DNA of 64,000 nt from Pontibacillus litoralis JSM 072002 (GCF_000775615.1 NZ_AVPG01000001.1:372001-436000); one strand, 5' to 3'. Shown: positions 25,123-35,531, numbered from the stretch's first letter. The notes: generated by a model not told the origin, from the letters alone. A program made the numbers and translations.

Positions 25123-25430
25123 CGCTCGAGCTCCTTTTCATCATTTACAGGCATTACATCACCTACTACGTGCCTACCCATTCTACTTTTAAGCCTATTA
25201 TGGCTAGAAAAACATATCAACCTGTTTGTGCGAATCCATTTTATAATTGCTTCACATGATTGGAACGTAAGATGGCGACTCCAGCGGGAATGGCATGAGT
25301 CCTAGAGACCTAAGTATTCTCCTGAAGCGCAATCAACTGTTCTTCCACACATATATTCGTTCAGATTTCAATAAGGATATTTTCATTTTGAAATTGATTC
25401 ATGGGTGGAGAAATATTATATAAAAGGAAA
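25123..25430. other. Intergenic region with a degraded dispersed repeat
   Basis: No gene is visible between nifZ and the small membrane protein downstream of ezrA. Bases 25256-25335 resemble the 5' half of a dispersed extragenic repeat common in Bacillaceae genomes, recognisable from GGCGACTCCAGCGGGAA and a later CTGAAGCGC, but it is decayed. The rest is AT-rich without recognisable motifs. Confidence 0.55.
25256..25335 (+). repeat. Degenerate Bacillaceae extragenic repeat (partial)
   Basis: The core GGCGACTCCAGCGGGAA at 25275-25291, followed by GGCATGAG and, after an altered middle, CTGAAGCGC (25322-25330), resembles the dispersed repeat seen in many Bacillaceae, recalled from memory and not searched. 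The 3' half (typically ending GGAAAGCG) is missing. It is GC-richer than its surroundings. Confidence 0.45.
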
Positions 25431-25460
25431 ATCCTAGTACGTGATAAGGTACTAGGATCT
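25425..25460 (-). terminator. Terminator of the ezrA-small membrane protein unit
   Basis: Perfect stem ATCCTAGTAC (25431-25440) with GTACTAGGAT (25449-25458). The minus strand side is followed by TTTCCTTTTAT. Confidence 0.8.
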
Positions 25461-25509
25461 CGAGTATTTGTGAAAAGGATAATCCTACAAAGTGTTTTGT
25501 CTCACTCAC

Positions 25510-25815
25510 TTATTGAAATGAGGTTAACACTTCATCAATAGACATAATGCCATCTTCACTATTTTCAGCAACCCATTGAACCGTAATTGATTGTGATGGT
25601 TTCTTTTCTAATGTATGTGTACTATGACCTGTTTTATCTTCGTCTAACGAGAAAAATGCTACTGGCGCATCCGTTTTTCCATCTAATTGAATAGATGCTT
25701 TATCTTGGTGATTAGCGACATTCTTTGACAGCTCAGGCGATAAAACAAAGAAAATCATAATAAACCATATACTAACTGTCACTGCCGCTAAGCTACCTAC
25801 TATCATTTTCTGCAT
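25510..25815 (-). CDS. Small single-pass membrane protein co-transcribed with ezrA
   Basis: 101-residue protein with an N-terminal membrane anchor (about 3-26, VGSLAAVTVSIWFIMIFFVL) and a polar extracytoplasmic domain without cysteines. I do not recognise the family. It begins 10 bases after the ezrA stop codon. Of the two ATG codons, the second (25815) is spaced seven bases from AGGTG, while the first (25821) is too close, so the second is chosen. Tight linkage to ezrA suggests a role at the membrane, perhaps in division or wall synthesis, but that is inference only. Confidence 0.7.
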   Translation of the reverse strand: MQKMIVGSLAAVTVSIWFIMIFFVLSPELSKNVANHQDKASIQLDGKTDAPVAFFSLDEDKTGHSTHTLEKKPSQSITVQWVAENSEDGIMSIDEVLTSFQ

Positions 25816-25825
25816 GTTCATTCAC

Positions 25826-27520
25826 CTATCCTACAGGAATATTATGTAGGTCTTGTATACGCGATAATGCTCCTGGTTCTACTTCTTCAATGGCTTGAGA
25901 AGCTATTTCTAACGCTTTATCATATTTATACATTCGAAATGCTTCCTCCGCTTCATCTAATTTGGACGCAAGTAGTGGGTATTTGCTGCGGTATCGGTTT
26001 CCGTATTGGATAACCAATTCAGCCCCATTCGCTTGGTCTAGTAATTTATCCGTTTGTTCTTGCGCTTCATTAGTATCATTTAAGGCTTTATTTAATACTA
26101 CTTGAACCTTTTCCATATTCAATGGTTGCTCTTCAATGACTTGTTGGACATCCATTAAAGATGCACGACTAACTTCAAGTATATCTTCAATGTAACGCGG
26201 AATTCCAGGGATGTTACTTTTTTGCAGTTTTCGATAAACTTCTTTTAACGCTTGTTTCGTTTCTGCAATTTGTTCCTTCGCTTCTTTTTCCTCTTTACGA
26301 ATAGACGCGATTTGTTCTTTTAACGCTTCATGTTGCTGTTTCAATTCGATCACTTGTTCACTCAAGCGTTCTAGTTTCTCGCGAATTATAGTATAAGAGG
26401 TCACTTCATCCTCTATGTTCATCTTCACATCTTCTAAATGTTTTACAGCACTATTTCCTGCTTGTTCAACACTCATTTGCATTTCAATATCACGTTCTGT
26501 CACATGATACATACTCTGCAGCAGCTCTACTTCATTTTTAGTATTATTTAATTCTTCCACAATCAATTGTAACTGTTCCTGTATACTAGGATATTGTTTC
26601 ACAACATAACTTTGGTCAACAGCTTCCTTCTCTAATTGATCATAAATTTGTCGTAATCGCTTCTCAAGCTCAGGAATTTCTTGTTGCGCTTCCTCTATGG
26701 TAGCTTGCTCTAGCGCTTCAACAAGTACTTTCACTCGCTCTTGATAATTGGAAATCTCCTTTTCAATTTCATAATGATCCGTTCTATAACCACTATTTTT
26801 CATTTCAAGCACGTTATGAAGTAATTCATCGAATTGAGCTGGTAGTTCTTTCTTACACGCTTTATATAGTTCGGGGAATTCATCCATCGTAACAGAGGTT
26901 TGTTCAATATTAGCCTTCACTGCCTCTACAATGTCATGGGCTTCAAAATAATTTCCTGCTTCCACATGTTCATAATACTCACTTATTTTCTGTTGAGTTT
27001 CTGCGATGCTTTGCTCAAATTGATGCTCGGCTTTCCCAAATAAATACCGCTGTTGTAATAGCTTCTTTTTTAATTCTTTTATTTGTGGTTCTAGATCTTC
27101 TACTTCTTTACGACCCTCTTCTTCAGACTTTAACAAGTTCTCTAATTCTTGTAGCATGCCGTCAATACTAGCCTCTATTAAATGTAACCCTTGTTCCAAT
27201 TGTTTTAGAACCTCATTGGCTTTCTTGAAGCGATAACGGTCTGCATGTTCTTCTGCGTTAAATAATCCTTCTTCCAAATCTGGGAGTTTTCTATTTAAGA
27301 TGTCTTCCCATTCATCACGCCACTTCTCAAATTGTTCCTGTGTTTCTCCAGATAAATTCAAGCTCTTTACTTTAGATAATTCATCTGTTACATTGCGACT
27401 AGAGATTTGTAACTTCCAATCTTCTAACCGATCCACCTCATCGTATACTTTTTTACGTAAAATTAATCCATAGATTATTACTCCAACGATTGCTAATACA
27501 ATCATAATGACGTACTCCAT
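25826..27520 (-). CDS. ezrA: Septation ring formation regulator EzrA
   Basis: 564-residue protein with an N-terminal membrane segment (about 3-21) and then continuous spectrin-like coiled-coil repeats rich in E, Q, K and L to the C-terminus. Length equals that of B. subtilis EzrA (562). EzrA restrains FtsZ polymerisation away from mid-cell and moves to the division site, where it links FtsZ with PBP1. The frame opens at 27550, but ATG at 27520 has GGGGG at the proper distance and starts MEYVIMIVLAIVG. refZ, another FtsZ-related regulator, lies immediately upstream. Confidence 0.95.
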   Translation of the reverse strand: MEYVIMIVLAIVGVIIYGLILRKKVYDEVDRLEDWKLQISSRNVTDELSKVKSLNLSGETQEQFEKWRDEWEDILNRKLPDLEEGLFNAEEHADRYRFKKANEVLKQLEQGLHLIEASIDGMLQELENLLKSEEEGRKEVEDLEPQIKELKKKLLQQRYLFGKAEHQFEQSIAETQQKISEYYEHVEAGNYFEAHDIVEAVKANIEQTSVTMDEFPELYKACKKELPAQFDELLHNVLEMKNSGYRTDHYEIEKEISNYQERVKVLVEALEQATIEEAQQEIPELEKRLRQIYDQLEKEAVDQSYVVKQYPSIQEQLQLIVEELNNTKNEVELLQSMYHVTERDIEMQMSVEQAGNSAVKHLEDVKMNIEDEVTSYTIIREKLERLSEQVIELKQQHEALKEQIASIRKEEKEAKEQIAETKQALKEVYRKLQKSNIPGIPRYIEDILEVSRASLMDVQQVIEEQPLNMEKVQVVLNKALNDTNEAQEQTDKLLDQANGAELVIQYGNRYRSKYPLLASKLDEAEEAFRMYKYDKALEIASQAIEEVEPGALSRIQDLHNIPVG

Positions 27521-27723
27521 AAAAGACCCCCTAACTAGTGTCAAGTACATCTATATCAATTTACGACAAATTATGTATTAATGTTGACTTTATGATACCA
27601 TGTTAGCGTTCGTTTTGGCTAAATTTTTTCAAATTAATTAGCCATATGACATAATTTCCTATGAAAAATCCCTTGGTTACTATTTCGACTCATTTAAAAC
27701 ATACTTTTTCTGTATGTGACTAC

Positions 27724-27752
27724 ACAAAAAAACGCTATACAAAGGCATAGCG
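27724..27752 (-). terminator. Intrinsic terminator of refZ
   Basis: Stem CGCTAT (27733-27738) with ATAGCG (27747-27752) followed by T7 on the minus strand. Confidence 0.85.
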
Positions 27753-27753
27753 C

Positions 27754-28398
27754 TCACATCACTCCACGTTTACAATGGTCGTGCTTAGCTTGCTCTAGTA
27801 TATAATCCAGCCATCCTACAACATTATCTGCATACTTCTTGATAAAAAAGTCATGGGAATGTTGGAATAAGACATGTTCCCTCATCTCATATGGCATAAT
27901 AAAAGGTGTCATCAACATTCCTTGTAGTTGAACGTACAAATATTGAATTTGTAAATTGGACACGCCTACTACGTGCATACATTGATATAAAGCCTCATAT
28001 ATATAATGACGTTCCTTTGCAATATACGTCACCATCATTTCTCGAATTAACGTGTTGTCTAGCGTTAATTCACGATTAATGAAACATGTGAATTGATAGT
28101 TCCTTTGTTTATATTGTATAATCGCCTCAATTATTTGCACAAGTTTTTCACGTTTCGATGTGCGCTTCTCGCTACAATCATTATCAATCAACTCGAAGAT
28201 TTCCATATATTTCTCAAAGTAATGAACCATTAAATACTCCAGTAACCCTTGCTTGCTCTTGAAATGATAACTAATTAACGACACATTCACGTTTGCTTTA
28301 GAAGCTATATCTCGAACAGACGTCCCATTATATCCTTTTGTAAAAAATAAATAACTTGCAGCATCCATAACTTTTTGCTTGGTGGACGTTTTGGTCAT
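27754..28398 (-). CDS. refZ: TetR-family FtsZ regulator RefZ (YttP)
   Basis: 214-residue TetR-type DNA-binding protein. The N-terminal HTH is at about 5-50 (segment GTSVRDIASKANVNVSLISYHF), with a ligand/dimer domain behind. In B. subtilis RefZ binds a few palindromic sites near the origin and affects FtsZ ring position when sporulation starts. No such site was identified in this window. Two ATG codons are adjacent (28401, 28398); the second is eight bases from AGGAGG. Synteny with ezrA and ytsP supports the name. Confidence 0.9.
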   Translation of the reverse strand: MTKTSTKQKVMDAASYLFFTKGYNGTSVRDIASKANVNVSLISYHFKSKQGLLEYLMVHYFEKYMEIFELIDNDCSEKRTSKREKLVQIIEAIIQYKQRNYQFTCFINRELTLDNTLIREMMVTYIAKERHYIYEALYQCMHVVGVSNLQIQYLYVQLQGMLMTPFIMPYEMREHVLFQHSHDFFIKKYADNVVGWLDYILEQAKHDHCKRGVM

Positions 28399-28532
28399 CA
28401 TTCATCCCTCCTATAGCGAAGTATTCGATGAAAGTAATGCCTTTCCTGCAAGCTTCGTTCACCAGTTTATGCAATAAATAAGACGACTAAACTTGAAATA
28501 GGTCGTTTATCAATATAAAAGGAGGAGTCTTC

Positions 28533-29012
28533 ATGTTTCATGTCGATACTTACAATGGTACAAAAGAACAACAATACGAACAAGTACTCACACAACTAGA
28601 AGCGTTATTAACAGGCGAAGAAGATCAAATAGCTAATCTAGCCAATGCTGCTGCTTTACTTCACTTCTTCTTGGCTGAGGTGAATTGGGTTGGCTTCTAT
28701 ATTTGGAAAGAGGAGCAATTAGTGCTTGGACCTTTTCAAGGACTTCCTGCTTGTGTACGAATCCCTAAAGGTAAAGGGGTTTGCGGAACAGCTATTGAAA
28801 AAAGAGAGACGATGCGAATTGCTAATGTTCACGAATTCCCTGGACATATAGCATGTGATGCAAATAGCCAATCTGAAATCGTTATTCCTATGTACAAAGA
28901 TAAGTTGATTTTCGGTGTGCTAGATATAGATAGCCCCATTACGAATCGTTTTGATGAAGTGGACGAACGTTATTTAAAACAATTTGCCGATATCGTTCAA
29001 TCCCATTTATAA
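28533..29012 (+). CDS. ytsP: Free methionine-(R)-sulfoxide reductase, GAF type (YtsP)
   Basis: 159-residue single GAF-domain enzyme. The family cysteines are present in GLPACVRIP (about residue 74), GKGVCGTAI (about 84) and GHIACDANSQSEIV (about 108), with the following ESEIVIP-like motif (SEIVIPMY). It reduces free methionine R-sulfoxide, with electrons probably from thioredoxin. ATG at 28533 follows AAAAGGAGGAG. The neighbours refZ and ytrP diverge and converge with it as in B. subtilis. Length is normal for the family. Confidence 0.93.
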   Translation: MFHVDTYNGTKEQQYEQVLTQLEALLTGEEDQIANLANAAALLHFFLAEVNWVGFYIWKEEQLVLGPFQGLPACVRIPKGKGVCGTAIEKRETMRIANVHEFPGHIACDANSQSEIVIPMYKDKLIFGVLDIDSPITNRFDEVDERYLKQFADIVQSHL

Positions 29013-29046
29013 CGAAAAGCCATGGAAATCCCCGTGACTTTTCGTT
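29011..29046. terminator. Hairpin between ytsP and ytrP
   Basis: AACGAAAAG (29011-29019) pairs with CTTTTCGTT (29038-29046), with CATGG/CCGTG inside. The T-tract is weak. The ytrP stop codon overlaps its right arm. Confidence 0.5.
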
Positions 29047-30922
29047 ATTCACAGAAACAATTTTCCTCTAAACACACCGTATCCTTCCCTGCGTTTTTTG
29101 CTTTATACAGTGCCTTATCCGCTCGCACAAAAAAATCTTCCTCATAGTGCTTAGCTGGATTAATTATAGAAACCCCGCATGATACAGTAACTGCTGGAGT
29201 AGTTTGTTCTCGCACCATTTTGACAATCGTCTCTGCTATTTTGTACGTTTTCTTTATGGAGGAAGAAGGAATAAAGACCGCAATTTCTTCTCCTCCCCAT
29301 CTGGCAACAACCCCTTTGTCTCCGATAAATTTCTTCATGATATTCGCTACTTGCACAAGAATTCGATCACCAACTTGATGGCCATAAACATCATTTACTT
29401 TCTTAAAATCATCAATGTCTACAAGCAATAATGAGGCTTTGTCACCTTGCTCAATATGCTTATGAATCATATCATCGAGAAACTTCCTCGAAGCTAACTT
29501 AGTTAAATAATCGCTACTAACTAACTGTTCTAATTCTTCTCTTAATATTGAATTAGAAAACGCTAACGTAGAGTGATGAACTAATGACTGCATCAACTTA
29601 AACGCATCAAACGTATAATAATAAGGCAAAGAGTGAAGGACGATTACAACCCCTTTGAGTAATCCACGTTGTATCATTGGTATCGCCATCATTGATTGGT
29701 ATTGATACTTCCTATCGCCGTACTTCTTTATAATATCCCCACTAAACACCGCATCCTGCTTATTATTTAATTCCAGACTTACTTCTTTCATTAAGTTATG
29801 TGCTTCATCACTATGAAAGTACATACTACTACCTTCTAATATGTCAAATTGTTCTCTCATGTTATTTTCATAAAAAATAAAGCCTACTTCTTCTGCCCCA
29901 AAGGACTGCTTAATTTGTGCAGCCATATACATAACCGTTTCCGTTAAACGCAAACTAGAATTCAGCTTATGAGACGTTTCGTTAATAAGTTGTAAATCCG
30001 AGATGAACTTCTTGGATTGCTCATACAAACGAGCATTTTCCAAAGCGTTCCCCGCCGTATTGGCAAGCATTGTAATCAATTCCTTATCTTTATTCGGAAA
30101 CGTTTGTTTATACGGCGTAATAATTTGCAATACCCCATACACACCTTGCTTTCCTTTTAACGGAGCATAAAAACATGATCTATTCACATCAGCACAATCT
30201 TCTAATTGGTAATTACCTGTTAAGAAAGCTTGTGTACGAGCAGTAGCATTGTCCTTATGATCGTACTCAAGAAGCTCGATAGGAAGATCACGGGCACTCG
30301 AATAATCATGGGATAATAATAAATAATAGTCCCAATCGCTATACAACGTTCTTAACGTACTAATAATTTCTGCTAATATATCATCCGTGTTCATAGAGCT
30401 ATGAAACTTTTCGGTTACATTCAGCAACAGTTTATGCCTTTTTTCTTCTTTAACTGTATTATAATAAACCCTTAGTTTGACATAGTATTTTGCGACTGTT
30501 TCCCCTATCTGTAGCAAAAAATGAAGGTCATCTTTATATTCTTTGTCATGATCATACGTAACTAGAAGCAAACCTACATACACTTTATCTGTCATAACTG
30601 GCACACCAATATGCAGATAAGCATCACAAGGTATATGTATAAATTGTCCATTTAGTATAGATTTTATTATTTCCTCATCCTTGAATACAGAGACAATAGA
30701 TGGATGTTGGCTTATTTGCTCACAGGCAAGATCTAATTGATCATTTGCTTCATTGAACAAATAAAAGTGTACATATGGCGCTTCTGTTATAACCTTCACT
30801 TGTTGTAAACTAGCATCCAACATAGCTTGATAAGACATGTCCTCATTTAGAAAAAACAAATCAAACAATCGACTCTTCCATTCATTGAGTTTGCTTAGTT
30901 GAAATTGATTGATAGCCACGTA
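29045..30922 (-). CDS. ytrP: Diguanylate cyclase with GAF domains (YtrP / DgcP)
   Basis: About 625-residue cytosolic protein with two or three GAF-type sensor domains (about 10-150, 175-305, 320-450) and a C-terminal GGDEF domain (about 465-620). The active-site loop reads RWGGEEIAVF (GGEEI, with isoleucine at the fifth position), and the residues LLVDIDDFKKVNDVYGHQ hold metal and substrate. Where the inhibitory RxxD I-site is expected the sequence reads GDKG, so feedback inhibition is unlikely. It makes c-di-GMP from GTP. GTG at 30922, seven bases after AGGTGA, is preferred to TTG at 30955. Confidence 0.92.
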   Translation of the reverse strand, partial: YVAINQFQLSKLNEWKSRLFDLFFLNEDMSYQAMLDASLQQVKVITEAPYVHFYLFNEANDQLDLACEQISQHPSIVSVFKDEEIIKSILNGQFIHIPCDAYLHIGVPVMTDKVYVGLLLVTYDHDKEYKDDLHFLLQIGETVAKYYVKLRVYYNTVKEEKRHKLLLNVTEKFHSSMNTDDILAEIISTLRTLYSDWDYYLLLSHDYSSARDLPIELLEYDHKDNATARTQAFLTGNYQLEDCADVNRSCFYAPLKGKQGVYGVLQIITPYKQTFPNKDKELITMLANTAGNALENARLYEQSKKFISDLQLINETSHKLNSSLRLTETVMYMAAQIKQSFGAEEVGFIFYENNMREQFDILEGSSMYFHSDEAHNLMKEVSLELNNKQDAVFSGDIIKKYGDRKYQYQSMMAIPMIQRGLLKGVVIVLHSLPYYYTFDAFKLMQSLVHHSTLAFSNSILREELEQLVSSDYLTKLASRKFLDDMIHKHIEQGDKASLLLVDIDDFKKVNDVYGHQVGDRILVQVANIMKKFIGDKGVVARWGGEEIAVFIPSSSIKKTYKIAETIVKMVREQTTPAVTVSCGVSIINPAKHYEEDFFVRADKALYKAKNAGKDTVCLEENCFCE

Positions 30923-31044
30923 AATATCACCTAATTCATTTAAAGTCAGACACAAATCCTTCTTCTTACCTAATTATAACGATAATAGGCTGATTTTCCT
31001 ATATATTTTTGGTTTTCACTTTTTACACTTATAGGTCCTAAACA

Positions 31045-31638
31045 CTATTTCACAACATTTGCATCCCCATTATTTAAAACAACCACCCAAGTTTCCCCTT
31101 TTGAATTTAATGGAGTAACATCTGCTGGCTTCTCATCAAAATTCTTCGACCACATCAATTGTGAGTTGTAATAAAGTTGTAAAAGATAGGTGTCATCTGA
31201 ATCCAACACTTGAAAATCGTACTGAGAAGCGAAAGACGTTGATGGGGATTTTTCATGGGAATCCATAACTTGTAACTTGTCATTCAAGCGTAACCACTTA
31301 TCATCTTGTTTCATCCATAACCTTTGTTCATCATCATATGTCAAATCTGTGATGGGAGAATCTAGCTCAACGTATCGCTTTGTTTGAAAGTGATATTCTT
31401 TCCCTTCTACAGAATAAGATACTAAATACACTTTGTTATCTTTCTCTTGCGTCATCGTTACTTCTGTTTCGCCTTTCTTAGACAAAGAAGAAGCTACTAA
31501 AGGTTGCTGCGTTTCCTTCGTGTAAAAAGAAGACTGTACATAAAAAGCTAGGATGACAATAACGACCATTACTCCAATGAATAAATACCGCATTCGTCTA
31601 GAACGCTCATTTTCTTTCGCTTCATTTAATAAACTCAT
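31045..31638 (-). CDS. Membrane-anchored protein, function unknown
   Basis: 197-residue protein with a short basic cytoplasmic N-terminus (NEAKENERSRRMR), one membrane segment (about 18-36) and an extracellular beta-rich domain containing repeated short tryptophan motifs (LWMKQDDKWLRL, LMWSKNF, TWVVVL). There are no cysteines or catalytic motifs. I do not recognise the family. The gene lies between ytrP and rpsD and is divergent from rpsD. ATG at 31638 follows AAGGGCGG at a long spacing. It may be in the same unit as ytrP (gap of about 120 bases). Confidence 0.7.
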   Translation of the reverse strand: MSLLNEAKENERSRRMRYLFIGVMVVIVILAFYVQSSFYTKETQQPLVASSLSKKGETEVTMTQEKDNKVYLVSYSVEGKEYHFQTKRYVELDSPITDLTYDDEQRLWMKQDDKWLRLNDKLQVMDSHEKSPSTSFASQYDFQVLDSDDTYLLQLYYNSQLMWSKNFDEKPADVTPLNSKGETWVVVLNNGDANVVK

Positions 31639-31726
31639 AACCTAAACCGCCCTTAATGATTTCATAAATACATACACTGCCTTGAAACTACACCTACATT
31701 ATAACAAAAACAATTCACTAATGCGC

Positions 31727-31755
31727 TTGACTTACTTACATAAAAATAATATAAT
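31727..31755 (+). promoter_or_regulatory. Sigma-A promoter of rpsD
   Basis: TTGACT (31727-31732), 17-base spacer, perfect TATAAT (31750-31755). The expected transcription start is near 31762, giving a leader of about 190 bases. Confidence 0.85.
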
Positions 31756-31761
31756 AATCTT

Positions 31762-31940
31762 TGTGTAAAATAAAAGGTAGCTTAAGTGAACTACCGTTGT
31801 TTTCATTTTGTTCCTCTTTATTAATAAAGAGGTGTACTGCGTAACTCTCTGCTGCTGGGGCGAAGGTACAAGAATACAAAATGTACAGCGTGATCAGGAC
31901 ACTATTTTATTTTATGCAAAATCTAATATATAAAGGAGAG
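31762..31940 (+). ncRNA. rpsD mRNA leader, probable S4 autoregulatory structure
   Basis: Long leader between the promoter and rpsD with several hairpins: GGTAG/CTACC (31776-31780 with 31791-31795), a perfect 20-base palindrome CCTCTTTATT/AATAAAGAGG (31813-31832) and a GTAC-flanked element near 31866-31886. In B. subtilis the S4 protein represses its own mRNA through such a leader. The exact pseudoknot was not derived here. Confidence 0.6.
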
Positions 31941-31949
31941 AAATTTCCA

Positions 31950-32552
31950 ATGGCACGTTTTACAGGTTCAACTTGGAAAAAGTCTCGTCGTCTAGGTATT
32001 TCATTGAGCGGTACAGGTAAAGAGCTAGAAAAGCGCCCTTACGCTCCAGGCCAACATGGTCCTAACCAACGTAAGAAACTTTCAGAATACGGTTTACAAA
32101 TTCAAGAGAAGCAAAAACTTCGCTACATGTATGGTCTTAACGAACGTCAATTCCGTACAATCTTTAACCAAGCTGGTAAAATGCAAGGTATCCACGGTGA
32201 GAACTTCTTAACTCTTTTAGAATCTCGTCTAGATAACCTAGTTTACCGCATGGGTCTTGCTCGCACTCGCGCTCAAGCACGCCAACTTGTAAACCATGGT
32301 CACATCATTGTTGATGGTGGTCGCGTAGATATCCCATCTTACCGCGTTAAACCAGGTCAAGTAATTAGTGTTCGTGAAAAATCTCAAAAGCTTGCTATTA
32401 TTACAGAAGCTCTTGAAGTGAACACATTCGTTCCAGAATACCTAACATTTGACGCTGAGAAACTAGAAGGTACTTACAACCGCTATCCAGAGCGTACTGA
32501 ACTACCTGCTGAAATTAACGAAGCTCTTATCGTTGAGTTCTACTCTCGTTAA
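31950..32552 (+). CDS. rpsD: 30S ribosomal protein S4
   Basis: 200-residue primary rRNA-binding protein of the small subunit. The N-terminal domain (about 1-90, [16 protein letters not shown]) and the S4 RNA-binding domain (about 91-155, [20 protein letters not shown] shortened here as SRLDNLVYR) are typical. No zinc-binding cysteines are present, so it is the C-minus form. The frame can be read from 31881, but ATG at 31950 follows TAAAGGAGAG and matches the family start. Codon use is strongly biased as expected for a ribosomal protein. It stands alone with a strong promoter and terminator. Confidence 0.98.
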   Translation: MARFTGSTWKKSRRLGISLSGTGKELEKRPYAPGQHGPNQRKKLSEYGLQIQEKQKLRYMYGLNERQFRTIFNQAGKMQGIHGENFLTLLESRLDNLVYRMGLARTRAQARQLVNHGHIIVDGGRVDIPSYRVKPGQVISVREKSQKLAIITEALEVNTFVPEYLTFDAEKLEGTYNRYPERTELPAEINEALIVEFYSR

Positions 32553-32559
32553 TCTTTAT

Positions 32560-32609
32560 TTAAAAAACCCCTTAAAATGTTGGAACACCAACGTTTTAAG
32601 GGGTTTTTC
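32560..32609 (+). terminator. Intrinsic terminator of rpsD
   Basis: Long stem AACCCCTTAAAA-GTTGG (about 32566-32583) with CCAAC-TTTTAAGGGGTT (about 32588-32605), followed by a T-run; an A-run precedes it, so it can work in both directions. Confidence 0.9.
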
Positions 32610-32615
32610 ATTTAA

Positions 32616-32833
32616 GCTGACTTTGCAAAACAAAATATAAATACTTTAAAATCAGATACCCCTTCGCTTTTCCTAGTACAAGGAAAAGTAAAAGGGAATC
32701 AAGAATTTCTATCTTTAAAAAAGCAATATATGATTTAAATGATTTTTCTCAAAATGCTGCTTCTTATATCGATGGTTTTAATAACGAATTTTCAGTTGAA
32801 TTTATTGAGAAAAACATAGACAATCATACATAA
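32616..32833 (+). pseudogene. Decayed gene fragment with a one-base frameshift
   Basis: A coding-like frame starts at 32616 (ADFAKQNINTLKSDT...), is open without any start codon, and continues as FLVQGKVKGNQEFLSLKK. At the A-run 32717-32722 it shifts frame, and the second frame continues AIYDLNDFSQNAASYIDGF and ends with TAA at 32831-32833. Adding one A restores a single frame of about 73 residues. The 5' end is missing behind the rpsD terminator. I do not recognise the parent family. The rest of the 32609-33071 gap is AT-rich and otherwise empty apart from the murB terminator. Confidence 0.5.
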
Positions 32834-32985
32834 AATCGAATATTGATGATAGGAGTAAATATAGTTTTGATCACAAATTATCAAGAAATTGCTAACATGT
32901 CGATTTTTGTATCAAATCTTTTTTCCAATCTTCTGTTTCCCCTCATTCGATAAAAAGGATTGCTAAAACATAGGATGCATCTATT

Positions 32986-33028
32986 AAAAAACGCCCTTAA
33001 GATAATACAGCTCTATCTTAAAGGGCGC
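32986..33028 (-). terminator. Intrinsic terminator of murB
   Basis: CGCCCTT-AAGATA (32992-33004) pairs with TATCTTAAAGGGCG (33014-33027), one bulge; T6 follows on the minus strand. Confidence 0.88.
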
Positions 33029-33071
33029 TTATTCATTTGCTCGAAATAGATTAATTTATATGCAACATAAA

Positions 33072-33989
33072 TTAATCTTGTTCACCGATAATTTTCACTT
33101 CACGCTCTAATTCAACGTTAAATTTCTCTTTTACTGTTTCTTGAACATTTTTGATTAACGCAATATAATCGCTCGCAGTAGCATTGTCAATGTTTACAAT
33201 GAAGCCAGCATGTTTCGTTGAGACTTCAGCACCACCAACTCTTGTTCCTTGCAAACCGCTATCTTGGATCAGCTTACCTGCATAATATCCTGGCGGTCGC
33301 TTAAATACACTTCCACAAGAAGGATATTCAAGCGGTTGCTTCGTTTCTCTTCGATTTGTTAAATCGTCCATCATTGCTTTAATTTCAGTTTCATTTCCTG
33401 TCTTTAATACAAAACCAGCTTCAAGAACAATATAGCCGTTCGCCGGAATATTGCTCGTTCGATACGATAAGTCTAATTCTGATGCTGCTAATTTTAACAA
33501 TTCACCTTCTCGATTCACAACGATTGCATAATCTAGAACGTCTTTAATCTCTCCGCCATATGCTCCAGCGTTCATAAATAGTGCTCCTCCGACAGTGCCT
33601 GGAATACCACAAGCAAACTCAAGTCCGGTAAGCTTAGCCTTTAACGCTTCTCTAGAACTTTCGATAATGGCTGCTCCACTTTGAGCAATAAGCATGTCAC
33701 CTTCAACATAAATATCGTTTAAACGTTCTAAATTTAAAACGATGCCACGGATCCCTCCATCTCTTACAATTAAATTGGAACCGTTACCGAGCAACGTCAA
33801 TGGGATGTTATGTTTATTGGCAAACTTCACTACTCGTTGCACTTCTTCATATGTTGATGGTGTTACGAATAAGTCAGCTTTCCCACCTAACTTGGTGTAC
33901 GTATGATTTTTCAAATATTCATCAAGGAGGATATGTTCTTTTTCCACCACTGTTTGCAGTTCTTCATAATATTGACGATAGTTAGTCAC
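33072..33989 (-). CDS. murB: UDP-N-acetylenolpyruvoylglucosamine reductase MurB
   Basis: 305-residue FAD-dependent type II MurB that reduces enolpyruvyl-UDP-GlcNAc to UDP-MurNAc for peptidoglycan. FAD-binding segment [14 protein letters not shown] (about 67-80), the loop [19 protein letters not shown] (about 128-146) and the catalytic serine region [17 protein letters not shown] (about 220-236) are all intact. The location between rpsD and tyrS is outside the dcw cluster, so a second murB may exist elsewhere. The frame begins with ATG 33998 directly on AAGGA; GTG 33989 has nine-base spacing and is preferred, though the choice is not certain. Confidence 0.94.
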   Translation of the reverse strand: MTNYRQYYEELQTVVEKEHILLDEYLKNHTYTKLGGKADLFVTPSTYEEVQRVVKFANKHNIPLTLLGNGSNLIVRDGGIRGIVLNLERLNDIYVEGDMLIAQSGAAIIESSREALKAKLTGLEFACGIPGTVGGALFMNAGAYGGEIKDVLDYAIVVNREGELLKLAASELDLSYRTSNIPANGYIVLEAGFVLKTGNETEIKAMMDDLTNRRETKQPLEYPSCGSVFKRPPGYYAGKLIQDSGLQGTRVGGAEVSTKHAGFIVNIDNATASDYIALIKNVQETVKEKFNVELEREVKIIGEQD

Positions 33990-34206
33990 TTTGATCATTC
34001 CTTCTCACAATATCTCTATAATGAATTATAGCAGTTTTTTAGTAAAGTGTGATAATCTTACGTAAGCATTTTAACTTTCTAAAGGCAAAATGTCATCAAA
34101 TCTACTCATCTTTCATTTAACGAAATGATCAACTTCACTCGCAATCCCCATATTTCTAGAGAAGAAGTAATTCTTTTATGGGGCAATGTTCATCCCTTCA
34201 TAACAA

Positions 34207-34235
34207 GTGGCTGCCTCATAAACGAAGACAGCCAC
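34207..34235 (-). terminator. Possible terminator downstream of tyrS
   Basis: Perfect stem GTGGCTG (34207-34213) with CAGCCAC (34229-34235), but on the minus strand only TTGTTATG follows. Confidence 0.4.
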
Positions 34236-34244
34236 GTTAACTCT

Positions 34245-35531
<1,287 letters not shown>

